DNA of 64,000 bases. Origin: Jatrophihabitans endophyticus. Its GTDB lineage: Bacteria; Actinomycetota; Actinomycetes; Mycobacteriales; Jatrophihabitantaceae. Position 1 is the stretch's first letter. Every line of letters begins with the position of its first letter. Location: contig NZ_FQVU01000004.1 in assembly GCF_900129455.1 (NCBI RefSeq), forward strand, positions 372,001 through 436,000. Reading direction: 5' to 3'. The notes under the pieces are model-generated. The model made no database searches. It saw only the letters and a list, made by a program, of their open reading frames with translations, and was not told the DNA's origin. This document shows, one piece after another, positions 1 through 8,931 of the stretch. Made by a program: the position numbers and the translations under genes.

Positions 1-1
1 G

Positions 2-1138
2 CCGCAGCTCAGCACCGACGAGGGCAAGACCTGGACCGATCTCGCCGGCTTCGGCGACGAGTCGTACCACACGATTCTCGGCGTCACCGAGAAGCAGAAT
101 GACGCACTTCTGCGCATTCTCGCCGACAACGGCCGCGAGAGGCTGGCCGGCACCCCGGGCGTGCTGCACGTGTTGCCGAAACCGACCACGCCGACCCTCG
201 TCCGGCGGCCGAACGACCAGGACGCGCTGCCCGTCCTCGACGCCGCGAAGGGCTTCTCCGTGCTCGCGCTCGCCGGTGGCTACCCGGCACCGACGCCGGC
301 CCACTACGACGCGGTCGTGCCGGCCGCGGTGTGGAGCGCGCGGGGCAGCAGCTACGACGGCACGGGTGCCGTCGCCGCCACCGAGGTGGACGGCTCCGGG
401 TTCGACGCCGGCTACGGCTACGCGTACGTCGACGTCGCGGCGGGTGCGCTCGACCCCTCGGTGCGCTACGTCCTCGCCACCTACAGCACCGACCCGGCCG
501 ACCGCAGCCTCGACGCCGCCGTGCCGCTCGTGCTGAGCGGCCAGGAGGTCGTGGCGTCCACGGCGAGGGTGACGCTGTCGCGTAGCTCCGCTGCGTTCGG
601 AACCGCGCTGAAGGCGACCGTGGCCGTCACCAGGGCCGGCAAGGCCGCCGCGGGGAAGGTGACGGTCGGCATCGGTTCGCGCCGCTACGCAGCGACGTTG
701 GACAAGGCCGGCCGCGCGTCGGTGGCCCTGCCGCGCACGCTGGGCGTCGGCACGTACCGCGTGAGCGCCGCCTACGCCGGCAACGGCACCACGAAGGCGT
801 CGTCGGCCGCGACGACGCTGCGCATCGTGAAGGCGACGGCGAAGGCGCGGCTCGCGATCACGAAGAAGCCGACGTCGCACAAGACCGGCCGGGCCGCGGT
901 GCGGGTCGTGCGGACGGCGTCGGGTCCGGTCGCCCCGACCGGCACGGTGCGGGTGTACTTCGTCCGCGGCGGGAAGACCGCCTCGGTCGCCGTCTCGGTG
1001 CGCAAGGCCGCGCTGCAGGCCCTCACCGTGCCGAAGCTCGCCAAGGGCACCTGGCGGCTGTACGTCCGCTACTCGGGCTCGGCGCAGTACCGGGCGATCG
1101 GCAAGACCGCGGCCGGCCGGCTGACCGTCACCCGGTAA
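2..1138 (+). CDS. C-terminal part of a secreted Ig-like repeat protein (5' truncated by the window)
   Basis: The frame is open from the first bases of the window to a TAA at 1136-1138, so the start and any signal peptide lie outside. The visible 378 residues begin with a region I do not recognise (rich in Asp, Gly and Tyr). From about nucleotide 550 there are two tandem beta-rich modules with the hallmarks of bacterial Ig-like domains: alternating Val/Thr strands, a Gly-Thr-Tyr motif near the end of the first module and Tyr-Ser-Gly-Ser near the end of the second. The tail is rich in Lys, Arg and Ala. The first internal ATG (161) lies inside continuous coding sequence and is not a likely start. 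Such repeats usually stalk out extracellular or cell-wall proteins; the enzymatic or adhesive part, if any, is upstream. The gene is followed directly by the first copy of the long hairpin family. Confidence 0.7.
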   Translation, partial: PQLSTDEGKTWTDLAGFGDESYHTILGVTEKQNDALLRILADNGRERLAGTPGVLHVLPKPTTPTLVRRPNDQDALPVLDAAKGFSVLALAGGYPAPTPAHYDAVVPAAVWSARGSSYDGTGAVAATEVDGSGFDAGYGYAYVDVAAGALDPSVRYVLATYSTDPADRSLDAAVPLVLSGQEVVASTARVTLSRSSAAFGTALKATVAVTRAGKAAAGKVTVGIGSRRYAATLDKAGRASVALPRTLGVGTYRVSAAYAGNGTTKASSAATTLRIVKATAKARLAITKKPTSHKTGRAAVRVVRTASGPVAPTGTVRVYFVRGGKTASVAVSVRKAALQALTVPKLAKGTWRLYVRYSGSAQYRAIGKTAAGRLTVTR

Positions 1139-1144
1139 CCCCTC

Positions 1145-1191
1145 GATCGTGGACCGAACTGCTCGCATTCCGAGCGGTTCGGTCCACGATC
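1145..1191. terminator. Long hairpin, family copy 1, between convergent genes
   Basis: Arms at 1145-1165 and 1171-1191 form a 21-bp stem with one G-T/U wobble and a 5-base loop (CATTC). The outer sequence is GATCGTGGACC...GGTCCACGATC. It lies in the 59-bp gap between the convergent Ig-repeat gene and the sigma-partner gene. There is no clear T-tract, as is common for actinobacterial terminators. Three related copies are at 2852, 39995 and 63252. Confidence 0.75.
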
Positions 1192-1197
1192 CGCCCG

Positions 1198-2307
1198 TCA
1201 GTGGGGGAGTGCCTCCCGCGCGTCGTGCCAGGTCGTGACGTCGGCCGGGTGGGGGACGAGGGTGACCGAGCGTGCCACGGCGAGCAGGTCGGCCCGTGAC
1301 AGCCGGAACCCGCCGCCGATGTCCTGCTCGGGCTGCTCCTCGATCGTGAGCACGGGGCCGTCGTAGTCGATCGACACCGCACGCGACGTCGAGGTGACGG
1401 TGACCGACGCGGTCCGGCCGTGGATCGTGACCTGGTCGGTGCCCGCACGACCAGGCAGGTCACGCGGCATCGCGTCCGCGGTGACGGTCAGCGAGGCCTT
1501 GCCCAGTCGCAGGTCGTAGAGCGCGCTCCACCCCGAGTACCCGTGCTGGCCGGCGTTGTGGGGGTCGTTGCCGAGCGAGGTCAGCCACGAGCCGGTCGTG
1601 AGACCGGAGCCGGGCGCGAAGAGCACCGGGGTGCGGACGACCGAGGGCCTGCCGACGCCGACGTCCTCGGCGAGGGCGATGCCCGCGCGGCGGCTGATCC
1701 CGGCATCGCTGCGGGCGACGCTCGCCCAGGCACCCGGCGCGTACTGCCAGGCCACGCCGCGCTGCGCGCCGACCGGGTCGGCGCGCAGTTGCGCGTACAC
1801 GCCGGGTCGGCCGTTGACCGTCACCGGCGTGGCCCCGGCGGTGGTGACGGGTGCCTTCGCGCCGTCGGGATAGACGCGCACGACGTACGAGCCGGCGGTG
1901 CCGACCAGCTGCAGGATCTGGACGTCGCGGTCGAGCAGGACGCCGGCGGGCCGCAGGCCGGGGTGGTCGACGGTGAAGGCCAGCGTGCGCCACGGCAGCG
2001 TGCGCAGGGCGCTGACGGCCGGCGGCATCGTCACGGCGGACCGCGACGTGCCCGTCGACCCGGACGGATGCGGGTCGGCGACCCGGTGCCGCTCGCCGTC
2101 CCGGCCGGCGAGGACGAGGGCCGCCGCGGCGACCAGGGCCACGGCGGCGACGCTCGCGGCCACGGCGAGCGGCCGGTTGCGGCCGCCGGACCGCTTCGGC
2201 GCGGCCGCGGCGGGCCGCTCGGGAGGTGCGGGCGACGGCGTCGCGGTCTCGTCCGCGATCCGCTCCAGCAGGGCGAACGCGGCGTGCAGGTCGGCTTCGG
2301 TCCTCAC
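1198..2307 (-). CDS. Membrane protein encoded with the ECF sigma factor (possible sigma regulator)
   Basis: Protein of 369 residues with a short cytoplasmic N-terminus (about 50 residues, Pro/Ala-rich), one hydrophobic helix around residues 52-75 and a large extracytoplasmic part. I chose the GTG at 2307 because it overlaps the TGA of the sigma gene by four bases (GTGA), the usual sign of translational coupling; the frame stays open far upstream only because of base composition. It has no HxxxCxxC zinc anti-sigma motif. Its position makes it a candidate regulator or sensor for the sigma factor, but this is inferred from context alone. The domain after the helix is not one I can assign. Confidence 0.7.
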   Translation of the reverse strand: MRTEADLHAAFALLERIADETATPSPAPPERPAAAAPKRSGGRNRPLAVAASVAAVALVAAAALVLAGRDGERHRVADPHPSGSTGTSRSAVTMPPAVSALRTLPWRTLAFTVDHPGLRPAGVLLDRDVQILQLVGTAGSYVVRVYPDGAKAPVTTAGATPVTVNGRPGVYAQLRADPVGAQRGVAWQYAPGAWASVARSDAGISRRAGIALAEDVGVGRPSVVRTPVLFAPGSGLTTGSWLTSLGNDPHNAGQHGYSGWSALYDLRLGKASLTVTADAMPRDLPGRAGTDQVTIHGRTASVTVTSTSRAVSIDYDGPVLTIEEQPEQDIGGGFRLSRADLLAVARSVTLVPHPADVTTWHDAREALPH

Positions 2308-2828
2308 GGACGTGCCTCCATTCGGGACGGGGAGCCGGCCGGCGGGTCGCCGGCCAGCTCGATACGGAGGTTCGCGAGCGCCCGGGAGACGTTGCTGCGC
2401 GCGGCGTTCTCGCCGCTGCCCAGCACCTCGGCGATCTCGGCGTAGGGCATGTCCTCGTAGTAGCGCAGCACGAGTGCCGCCCGTTGCTGCCGGGGCAGCC
2501 GGGCCAGCTCGGCGACGAGCGCGAGCGCGTCGGCCCGACCGTCGGCGGGGTCGGCCACGGGCGTCAGGTACGCGTCGAGGTCGGCGTAGCTGCGCGTCCG
2601 GCCGGTCCGGCGGCGCCAGGTGAGGAACTCGTTGACGAGCATCCGGCGCACGTAGGCGTGGACGCTGTCGGCGGCCGAGACCTGTGCCCACCGTTCGAAG
2701 ACCCGGGCGAGGACGTCCTGCACGAGGTCCTCGGCGAGCACCGGGTCACCGCAGAGCACGACGGCGAACCGGCGCAGGGCGCCCCGGCGCTCGCCGACGT
2801 ACGCCTCGAACGTCGTGCCGATCGTCAT
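2304..2828 (-). CDS. ECF RNA polymerase sigma factor, SigE-family (actinobacterial type)
   Basis: 174 residues, normal for a short ECF sigma factor. Region 2 covers about residues 10-75, with the acidic DLVQDVLARVFERW segment that contacts core polymerase and melts the -10 element. Region 4 covers about 105-160, with LPRQQRAALVLRYYEDM followed by the recognition helix-turn-helix (YAEIAEVLG). The length and the LPRQQRAALVLRYYED signature fit the SigE-family group common in actinomycetes. It is the first gene of a two-gene unit with the membrane protein downstream (4-base overlap). A long hairpin lies 23 bases upstream, at the 3' end of the uvrA-like gene, so the sigma promoter must sit within or next to it. 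Confidence 0.9.
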   Translation of the reverse strand: MTIGTTFEAYVGERRGALRRFAVVLCGDPVLAEDLVQDVLARVFERWAQVSAADSVHAYVRRMLVNEFLTWRRRTGRTRSYADLDAYLTPVADPADGRADALALVAELARLPRQQRAALVLRYYEDMPYAEIAEVLGSGENAARSNVSRALANLRIELAGDPPAGSPSRMEARP

Positions 2829-2851
2829 GGCGCGCGCTGTGGCCCTGACCC

Positions 2852-2898
2852 GATCGTGGACCGAACTGCTCGGAATCCGAGCGGTTCAGGCCACGATC
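2852..2898. terminator. Long hairpin, family copy 2, overlapping the 3' end of the uvrA-like gene
   Basis: Arms at 2852-2872 and 2878-2898 with a 5-base loop (GAATC). The pairing is slightly weaker than in the other copies because the right arm reads CAGGCCACGATC instead of CGGTCCACGATC. The right arm also encodes the last codons (Ile-Val-Ala) and the TGA stop of the minus-strand uvrA-like gene. Its likely role is to terminate that transcript ahead of the sigma gene. Confidence 0.7.
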
Positions 2899-5348
2899 GC
2901 GGCGAGGTAGGGGGCGGTCCGTCCGGCGCTGCGCGCGACCTCGGCCGGCGTGCCCGCGGCGACGACCCGGCCGCCCTCGTCGCCACCGCCCGGGCCGAGG
3001 TCGACGACGTGGTCGGCGCCGGCGACGACGCCCATGTCGTGCTCGACGACGACGACGGAGTGCCCGGCGTCGACCAGCGAGTGGAGCAGGTCGAGGAGCA
3101 GGTCGACGTCGGCGGGGTGCAGGCCGGTGGTCGGCTCGTCGAGGACGAACAGCGTGTGGGCGCGACGGGTGCGCTGCAGCTCGGTCGACAGCTTGATGCG
3201 CTGGGCCTCGCCGCCCGAGACCTCGGTCGCCGGCTGGCCGAGCGTCAGGTAGCCCAGCCCCACCCGGCGCAGCGTCGCGAGGCTGCGGGCCACCGCGGGC
3301 ACGTCGGCGAAGAAGTCCGCCGCGTCGTCCACGCTCAGCGCGAGCACGTCGGCGACGGACAGGCCCCGGTAGCGCACCTCGAGCGTCTCGGGGAGGTACC
3401 GCGCACCGTGGCAGACCGGGCACGGCGAGTAGGTGCCGGCGAGGAAGAGCAGCTCGACGGCGACGAAGCCCTCGCCCTGGCAGTGGTCGCAGCGGCCACC
3501 CTCGACGTTGAAGGAGAACCGGCCGGGCGAGTAGCCGCGCCGCCGCGCCTCGTCGGTGGCGGCGAAGAGCTTGCGCACCGCGTCGAACAGGCCGGTGTAG
3601 GTGGCGAGATTGGAGCGCGGCGTCCGGCCGATCGGCCGCTGGTCGACCTCGACGAGGCGGGCGATCGCGTCGAGGCCGGTGATCGTCTCGGCCGTCCCGC
3701 CCGGATCGCTTCCGGTGCCGGTGGCGTCGTCGTCGGCCGCGGTCTCGTCGTCGGCCGCGGTCTCGTCGGCGCGCGGACCGGCACCGCCGAGGTGGTCGCG
3801 CACCGCGGCCGCGAGCACGCCCAGGACGAGCGAGCTCTTGCCCGACCCCGACACCCCGGTCACCGCGGTGAGCACCCCGAGCGGGACGTCGACGTCGACG
3901 CCGGCGAGGTTGTGGTGCGTCACCCCGCGCAGCGACACGGTGGCCGTCGGGGTCCGATGACGCGGACGGGGACGCGGCGGGTCGAGCAGGTAGCGCCCGG
4001 TGGCGGAGTCCGGAGCCTCGCCGATCGCGGCGGGCGGCCCGCTGTGCAGGACCCGGCCACCGTGTGTCCCGGCGCCGGGACCGACGTCGACCAGCCAGTC
4101 CGCACGACGCATGACCTCGACGTCGTGCTCGACGACGAGCAGCGAGTTGCCGGCCGAGCGGAGCCGGTCGAGCACGCCGAGCAGTGCGCGGGTGTCGTCC
4201 GGGTGCAGCCCCGCCGACGGCTCGTCGAGGACGTACACGACGCCGAACAGCGTCGAGCGCAGGGCGGTGGCGAGCCGGAGCCGCTGCAGCTCCCCGGCGC
4301 TCAGCGTCGGGGTCGCGCGGTCCAGGGCGAGGTAGCCGAGCCCGAGCTCGGCCAGCGCGTCGACGCGCGCGACGAGGTCGGGCACGATGCTGCGCGCGAC
4401 GTCACCGTGCGCGGCCCCGGCGAGGTGCGTGGCGAGCTCGGTGAGGGGCAGCGCGGCGAGGTCCGCGAGGGTCGCGCCCCCGAGCGTGACGGCCAGCGCC
4501 TCGGGGCGTAGGCCGGCACCACCGCACGACGCGCAGGGTCGTACCTCGACGTGGGCCAGCGCCTTCCTGCGCAGCGTCGCGCTCTGGGTGGTGGCGAGCG
4601 TGTGCAGGACGTAGCGGCGCGCGCTCTGGTAGGTGCCCTGGTACGGCCGCTGGATGCGGTGGGCCTCGCGCTCGGCGCGGACGGTGACGACCGGCTGCTC
4701 GTCGGTGAACAGGATCCAGTCGCGCTCGGCCTGCGGGAGCTCGCGCCACGGCACGTCGACGTCGTGACCGAGCGTGGCGAGGATGTCGCGGTAGTTCTTG
4801 CCCTGCCACGCCCCGGGCCAGGCGGCGATCGCGCGGTCGCGGATCGACAGGCCCGGGTCGGGGACGAGCGAGGCCTCGGTGGCCTCGTGCACCCGGCCGA
4901 GGCCGTGGCAGGTCGGGCAGGCGCCGGCCGGGGTGTTGGGGGAGAACGCGTCCGAGTCCAGCCGCGGGGCGCGCGCCGGGTAGTCCCCGGCGCGCGAGAA
5001 GAGCATGCGCAGCAGGTTCGACAGCGTCGTCGCCGTCCCGACGGTGGAGCGGGACTGCGGGGCGCCGCGGGCCTGGCGCAGCGCGACCGCCGGCGGCAGC
5101 CCGGTGATCTCGCGGACGTCCGGCGCGCCCACCTGGTCGATGAGCCGTCGGGCGTAGGGGGCGACCGACTCGAGGTAGCGCGCCTGCGCCTCGGCGTACA
5201 CCGTCCCGAACGCCAGCGACGACTTCCCCGAACCCGAGACGCCGGTGACGACGACGAGCGCGTCGCGCGGCAGGTCGACGTCGACGTCGCGCAGGTTGTG
5301 CACCCGGGCGCCCCGGACGCGGATCGTCGCGTCGTCGCCCGGGGTCAC
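2886..5348 (-). CDS. UvrA-like excinuclease ABC subunit A paralogue
   Basis: 820 residues, shorter than the housekeeping UvrA (about 950), so probably a UvrA2-like paralogue. Two ABC ATPase halves are visible. Each has a Walker [11 protein letters not shown] (near residue 35 and in the second half) and a signature motif ([16 protein letters not shown] and [16 protein letters not shown]). Cysteine pairs typical of UvrA zinc modules occur ([33 protein letters not shown]). UvrA proteins bind damaged DNA in nucleotide excision repair; shorter paralogues are linked to tolerance of DNA-binding drugs, which is family knowledge and not shown here. The linker before the second half carries an in-frame 18-bp duplication (3729-3764). 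The GTG at 5348 is the start. The KAS III gene ends 34 bp upstream on the same strand. Confidence 0.88.
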   Translation of the reverse strand: MTPGDDATIRVRGARVHNLRDVDVDLPRDALVVVTGVSGSGKSSLAFGTVYAEAQARYLESVAPYARRLIDQVGAPDVREITGLPPAVALRQARGAPQSRSTVGTATTLSNLLRMLFSRAGDYPARAPRLDSDAFSPNTPAGACPTCHGLGRVHEATEASLVPDPGLSIRDRAIAAWPGAWQGKNYRDILATLGHDVDVPWRELPQAERDWILFTDEQPVVTVRAEREAHRIQRPYQGTYQSARRYVLHTLATTQSATLRRKALAHVEVRPCASCGGAGLRPEALAVTLGGATLADLAALPLTELATHLAGAAHGDVARSIVPDLVARVDALAELGLGYLALDRATPTLSAGELQRLRLATALRSTLFGVVYVLDEPSAGLHPDDTRALLGVLDRLRSAGNSLLVVEHDVEVMRRADWLVDVGPGAGTHGGRVLHSGPPAAIGEAPDSATGRYLLDPPRPRPRHRTPTATVSLRGVTHHNLAGVDVDVPLGVLTAVTGVSGSGKSSLVLGVLAAAVRDHLGGAGPRADETAADDETAADDDATGTGSDPGGTAETITGLDAIARLVEVDQRPIGRTPRSNLATYTGLFDAVRKLFAATDEARRRGYSPGRFSFNVEGGRCDHCQGEGFVAVELLFLAGTYSPCPVCHGARYLPETLEVRYRGLSVADVLALSVDDAADFFADVPAVARSLATLRRVGLGYLTLGQPATEVSGGEAQRIKLSTELQRTRRAHTLFVLDEPTTGLHPADVDLLLDLLHSLVDAGHSVVVVEHDMGVVAGADHVVDLGPGGGDEGGRVVAAGTPAEVARSAGRTAPYLAAIVA
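3729..3764. repeat. Perfect 18-bp tandem duplication inside the uvrA-like gene
   Basis: Two exact copies of an 18-bp unit (3729-3746 and 3747-3764) encode a repeated six-residue acidic segment (Asp-Glu-Thr-Ala-Ala-Asp type) in the linker before the second ATPase half. The reading frame is kept. Confidence 0.9.
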
Positions 5349-5382
5349 CGGGGGATCCTCCCAGCCCCGGGGACGGCGGGGG

Positions 5383-6342
5383 TCAGGGCACCTCCACGAC
5401 CTGCCCGGCCCAGGCGAGGCCGGCGCCGAAGCCGAGCAGCAGGGCGAGCTGGCCGCTGCGCGCGCGACCCTCGGCGAGCAGCTGCGTCAACGCCAGCGGG
5501 ATGGACGCCGCGGACGTGTTGCCGGCCGAGGTGACGTGCCCGGCGACGACGGCGCGGGTGAGCCCCAGCCGCGCGGCGATCGCGTCGATGATGCGCAGGT
5601 TCGCCTGGTGCGGGACGAAGACGTCGACGTCGGCGAGGTTCACCCCGGCCCGGGCGCAGGCCTCGGCGGCGATGCCGGGCATCTGCTCGACGGCCCAGCG
5701 GAACACCGCCCGCCCGGCCATGCGCATCCGGCCACCGACCTGCGGACCGCAGTCGATGAGCCCGCCGGCCGACCCGTCGCTGCCCCAGACGACCGGGCCG
5801 ACCCCGGTGCGGCCGCCCTCGGCCGGCCCCACGACCGCGGCGCCCGCGCCGTCGCCGAAGATGATCGACGTGCCGAGGTCGGCCGGGTCGACCAGGCCGC
5901 TCATCCACTCGGCCGCGACGATGAGGACGCGTTCGGCCACGCCGGTACGGATGAGGCCGTCCGCGGTGGCCAGCGCGTAGCTGAAGCCGCTGCAGGCGCT
6001 GTTGAGCTGCATCCGCCCGGCCCGCGGCGCGATGTCGGCGGCGAGGCTGCCGACGTCCCACGGCCCGGTTCCCGCGCTGCAGCTCGCGGTGATGACGAGG
6101 TCGACGTCCTGCTCGGCGAGCCGGGCCGCGGCGAGCGCCTGCCGGGCGGCCGCACGGGCGAGCGCGGCGATCTCCTCGGCGGACCCGGCGCGGCGCAGCT
6201 CGGCGATGCCGGTGCGGGCCTGCACCCAGGCGCCGGGCTTGTCGAAGGGAGCGCCGAGCTCGGCGGCGGTGCGGGTCGGGTCGGGCTGCGCGGCACCGAG
6301 GCCGAGCAGGCGCGAGCCGGCGCGCCGGGGGAATGAGATCAC
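5383..6342 (-). CDS. 3-oxoacyl-ACP synthase III (FabH-type ketosynthase)
   Basis: 319 residues, the usual KAS III length. The catalytic triad can be placed: Cys117 in [10 protein letters not shown], a His in VPHQANLRI near residue 250 and an Asn in [11 protein letters not shown] near residue 280. KAS III enzymes condense an acyl-CoA with malonyl-ACP, starting fatty acid synthesis, or act in specialised pathways. No fab genes are adjacent, so this may be a second FabH with a special primer, but the sequence does not tell which. The start is a GTG at 6342; the 176 bp up to the divergent pentapeptide gene probably hold both promoters and include an unusually AT-rich stretch around 6368-6400. Confidence 0.9.
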   Translation of the reverse strand: MISFPRRAGSRLLGLGAAQPDPTRTAAELGAPFDKPGAWVQARTGIAELRRAGSAEEIAALARAAARQALAAARLAEQDVDLVITASCSAGTGPWDVGSLAADIAPRAGRMQLNSACSGFSYALATADGLIRTGVAERVLIVAAEWMSGLVDPADLGTSIIFGDGAGAAVVGPAEGGRTGVGPVVWGSDGSAGGLIDCGPQVGGRMRMAGRAVFRWAVEQMPGIAAEACARAGVNLADVDVFVPHQANLRIIDAIAARLGLTRAVVAGHVTSAGNTSAASIPLALTQLLAEGRARSGQLALLLGFGAGLAWAGQVVEVP

Positions 6343-6518
6343 GCGGGCTCCGAGCCGGTCGGCGGGCGAATTTTGCTAGGACGACCAACTATCGGTGTTA
6401 CCCGGAGGTATCGGAAATGCCCGGCCACGGCGCGTGCCGGGTGGCCGTTCGGCGGCCGGCCCCGTCGAGCGCCCGGCCGTCCGGCGGGCGCGTCGGTGGC
6501 CCGTGGCAGGGTGCGGGC

Positions 6519-7199
6519 ATGGCCAGCCGACGCGACCGGCGCATCGTCCCCACGCGCCCCGACCTGCCCGCCGAGCTCGCCGACGCCGGCGCGGATCTCG
6601 CCGGCGTCCGCAGCTGGGACGGCCTGCGCGCCGACGCGTCGCTGCTGCTCCCCGAGCGCGTCCACGACCTCGACATGGTGGAGTGCGTCTGGCAGGACGT
6701 GGACGCGACCTCGCGGCGGTTCGACGGGTTGGTGTGCCGCGACGTCGTGTTCGAGGGCTGCGACCTCGCCGGCGCGGTGCTCGACGGCGCCCGGCTCACC
6801 CGGGTGCGTTTCGTCGACTGCCGGCTGACCGGGACCGACTTCGGCGGGGCCGCGCTCGAGGACGTCGTGATCGAGCGCGGTGTGGCCACGCTGGCGAGCT
6901 TCCGCGGCGCGCAGTCGTCGTGCCTGTGGGTCTGCGACACCTCGCTCGCCGAGGCGGACTTCTCCTCCGCGCGGCTGCGTCGCTCGGCCCTGCTCGACTG
7001 CGAGCTGACGGGTGTGGACTTCACCGGTGCCGACGTCGAGGGGCTGCACCTGCACGGCTCGTCCCTGGACTCGCTGCGGGGTGCCGGCGCGCTGGCCGGC
7101 GCGGCGGTGCGGGTGGAGGCCGAGCAGCTGGTGCCGCTCGGCGTGGCCCTGCTCACCGCCATGGGCGTCGAGGTCGCCGAGCGGCCCACGGCGCCCTGA
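6519..7199 (+). CDS. Pentapeptide-repeat protein
   Basis: 226 residues when started at the ATG at 6519; the frame is open further upstream, but that part is Arg/Pro-rich shadow. From about residue 60 onward the chain shows repeated A(D/N)LXX-like pentapeptides, such as CDLAGAVLDGARLTRVRF, CRLTGTDFGGAALEDV, ADFSSARLRRSALLDC and VDFTGADVEGL. These fold as a right-handed quadrilateral beta helix. Some members mimic DNA and protect gyrase, others have no known role; nothing here selects between these. The C-terminal 30 residues form a capping segment without repeats. The DUF2630 gene follows 33 bp downstream. Confidence 0.85.
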   Translation: MASRRDRRIVPTRPDLPAELADAGADLAGVRSWDGLRADASLLLPERVHDLDMVECVWQDVDATSRRFDGLVCRDVVFEGCDLAGAVLDGARLTRVRFVDCRLTGTDFGGAALEDVVIERGVATLASFRGAQSSCLWVCDTSLAEADFSSARLRRSALLDCELTGVDFTGADVEGLHLHGSSLDSLRGAGALAGAAVRVEAEQLVPLGVALLTAMGVEVAERPTAP

Positions 7200-7232
7200 C
7201 CGATCCCGGCGGTCGCGGGGAAGGATGCAGCC

Positions 7233-7475
7233 ATGACCGACAGTGACAGCGGGATCCTGCACCACATCGACGAGCTGGTCGCCGAGGAGAAGTCGCTGCG
7301 CGCGACGCCGGGCGGGCTGTCCGACGAGCAGCGGCAGCGGCTGCGTCACGTCCAGGAGCAGCTCGACCAGGCGTGGGACCTGCTGCGCCAGCGGCGCGCC
7401 CGGGAGGAGACCGGCGAGGACCCCGGCTCGGCCCACGAGCGCAGCGTGGGCGAGGTCGAGGGGTACCTGCAGTAG
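7233..7475 (+). CDS. Small DUF2630-family protein
   Basis: 80 residues, highly charged and mostly helical (HHIDELVAEEKSLR..., LRHVQEQLDQAWDLLRQRRARE). The pattern, including the final short segment GEVEGYL, matches DUF2630, a family of small cytoplasmic actinobacterial proteins of unknown function. It starts at an ATG 33 bp after the pentapeptide gene and may share its transcript. It ends 14 bp from the convergent WcbI-like gene, with no hairpin seen between them. Confidence 0.85.
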   Translation: MTDSDSGILHHIDELVAEEKSLRATPGGLSDEQRQRLRHVQEQLDQAWDLLRQRRAREETGEDPGSAHERSVGEVEGYLQ

Positions 7476-7489
7476 CGCCGTCCCCTCCC

Positions 7490-8356
7490 TCAGCGGGACA
7501 GGACGGCAAGCCGGGCGGCGTTGCGTCGTAGCGTCGCGGCGACGACGTCCGGGCGCTCGGCGTAGTGGCGCAGCTGCGTCGCGACGACCTCGGCCAAGGG
7601 CACCGGACGACCGTCGACGACCCACACGTCCCGGCCGCCGTCCGGGGCCGCACCGAGCGCGGCAGCGACGTCGGGCTCGACCGGGGCGCGCCGCTGGCCG
7701 AGGTACTCGCGGGCGGGTGGGACGACCTCGCCGGGCACGTCGAGGGCTGTGAGCAGGTCGGCGGCGATGCCCGCGAGGACGGCGTTGCCCGGGTGCGTCA
7801 TCGTCCACAGCGCGCCCGGGTCGGCGAGCCGGTGGGTGACCTGCACCGTCAGCGGCCGCTCGCGGCGTGCGAGCTCGGCGAGCGAGTCCGCGGCCACGGC
7901 ACGGACCGCGTCGGGCGCCGGGCGCGGCCAGCGGCTTACCGTCTCCTCGACGGTCAGCCCGGCCGCGGCCGCCTCGACCACCCGCAGGTCGTGGTAGTCG
8001 GTCAGCGGGGCGTCGACGCGGCGGCCGGCGCCGTCGTGACCATGGGCCTGGTACGGGAACGCCGCGACGTGGTGGACGACGGGAAAGGTCAGCAGCCGGC
8101 CGTCGGCGGGCAGCTGCGCGGCCAGCGCCGCCGTGCCGCAGCCCGGGTGGGAGTACTCCTCGCGCACCGGCTGGCTGATCAGCACCGCCGCCCGTCGGAC
8201 CGCGGTGTGCACCGCGGCGAGCTCGGCGGGCGTCACCAGGTACACCGGCGGCACCGTCACGACCGCGAACCCGGCCGCGGCGAGCGGCACCCGCAGCAGG
8301 TCGGCGACGGGCGCGGCCTGGCAGTTGCCCCACACCACGACCGTCCGCCCGCTCAC
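7490..8356 (-). CDS. WcbI-like polysaccharide biosynthesis protein
   Basis: 288 residues with the start placed at the GTG at 8356, which gives the N-terminus VSGRTVVVWGNCQAAPVADLL. The WGNCQA segment at the start, followed by PVYLVTP and later SQPVREEYSHPGCGT, fits the WcbI family, whose founding member is a capsule acetyltransferase-like protein. An earlier in-frame start at 8449 would overlap the divergent methyltransferase gene and add an unconvincing Ser/Pro-rich leader. It lies next to the methyltransferase and glycosyltransferase cluster, so a role in decorating the same glycan is likely but inferred. Confidence 0.75.
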   Translation of the reverse strand: MSGRTVVVWGNCQAAPVADLLRVPLAAAGFAVVTVPPVYLVTPAELAAVHTAVRRAAVLISQPVREEYSHPGCGTAALAAQLPADGRLLTFPVVHHVAAFPYQAHGHDGAGRRVDAPLTDYHDLRVVEAAAAGLTVEETVSRWPRPAPDAVRAVAADSLAELARRERPLTVQVTHRLADPGALWTMTHPGNAVLAGIAADLLTALDVPGEVVPPAREYLGQRRAPVEPDVAAALGAAPDGGRDVWVVDGRPVPLAEVVATQLRHYAERPDVVAATLRRNAARLAVLSR

Positions 8357-8406
8357 CGGGCCCCCCGGCGCCGGGCGAGCGGCGACCCGGCTGCCAGACT
8401 GCCGCC

Positions 8407-8931
8407 ATGCCGATGAGCTCGACCGAGGGCAAGGACTGGACGCGGGCACGGATCGCGGCGCTCGCGCGGACGGGCCCGCTCACCGTGCTGGACGTGGGCC
8501 CCGGCGTGGGGACGTACGCCAAGCTGCTCGCCGGCCTGCCGATCGAGCGCATCGTCGGCCTGGAGGTGTGGGAGCCGTACGTGACCACGTACCGGTTGTC
8601 CGAGTACTACGACGGCATCGTCATCGGCGACGTCCGCACCGCCGAGCTGCCCGCGGCGGACGTCGTGATCCTGGGCGACGTCGTCGAGCACATGACCCGG
8701 GCCGAGGGCATCGCCGTCTGGGAGCGGTGCGCGGCGGTCGCGCGCCGCGCGGTCTACCTGTCGATCCCGATCGTGCACTACCCCCAGCACGAGATCGAGG
8801 GCAATCCGTACGAGGTGCACGTCGAGGAGGACTGGTCGCACGAGGACGTCCTCGCCACCTTCACCGGCATCGGCGAGTGGACGCTCGGCACCGAGGTCGG
8901 CGCCTACGAACGGCTGACCGGTCACGGCTGA
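8407..8931 (+). CDS. Class I SAM-dependent methyltransferase
   Basis: 174 residues. Motif I is VLDVGPGVGTYAKLL (about residues 28-42), the acidic end of the second strand is in IVGLEVWEPY, and a motif IV-like segment is ADVVILGDVVEHM, followed by conserved aromatic residues. It transfers a methyl group from S-adenosylmethionine; the acceptor is unknown but probably a sugar or glycolipid given the surrounding genes. It is divergent from the WcbI-like gene (50-bp gap) and convergent with the downstream glycosyltransferase, whose stop lies inside this gene: the two coding ends overlap by 10 bp (8922-8931). Confidence 0.82.
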   Translation: MPMSSTEGKDWTRARIAALARTGPLTVLDVGPGVGTYAKLLAGLPIERIVGLEVWEPYVTTYRLSEYYDGIVIGDVRTAELPAADVVILGDVVEHMTRAEGIAVWERCAAVARRAVYLSIPIVHYPQHEIEGNPYEVHVEEDWSHEDVLATFTGIGEWTLGTEVGAYERLTGHG

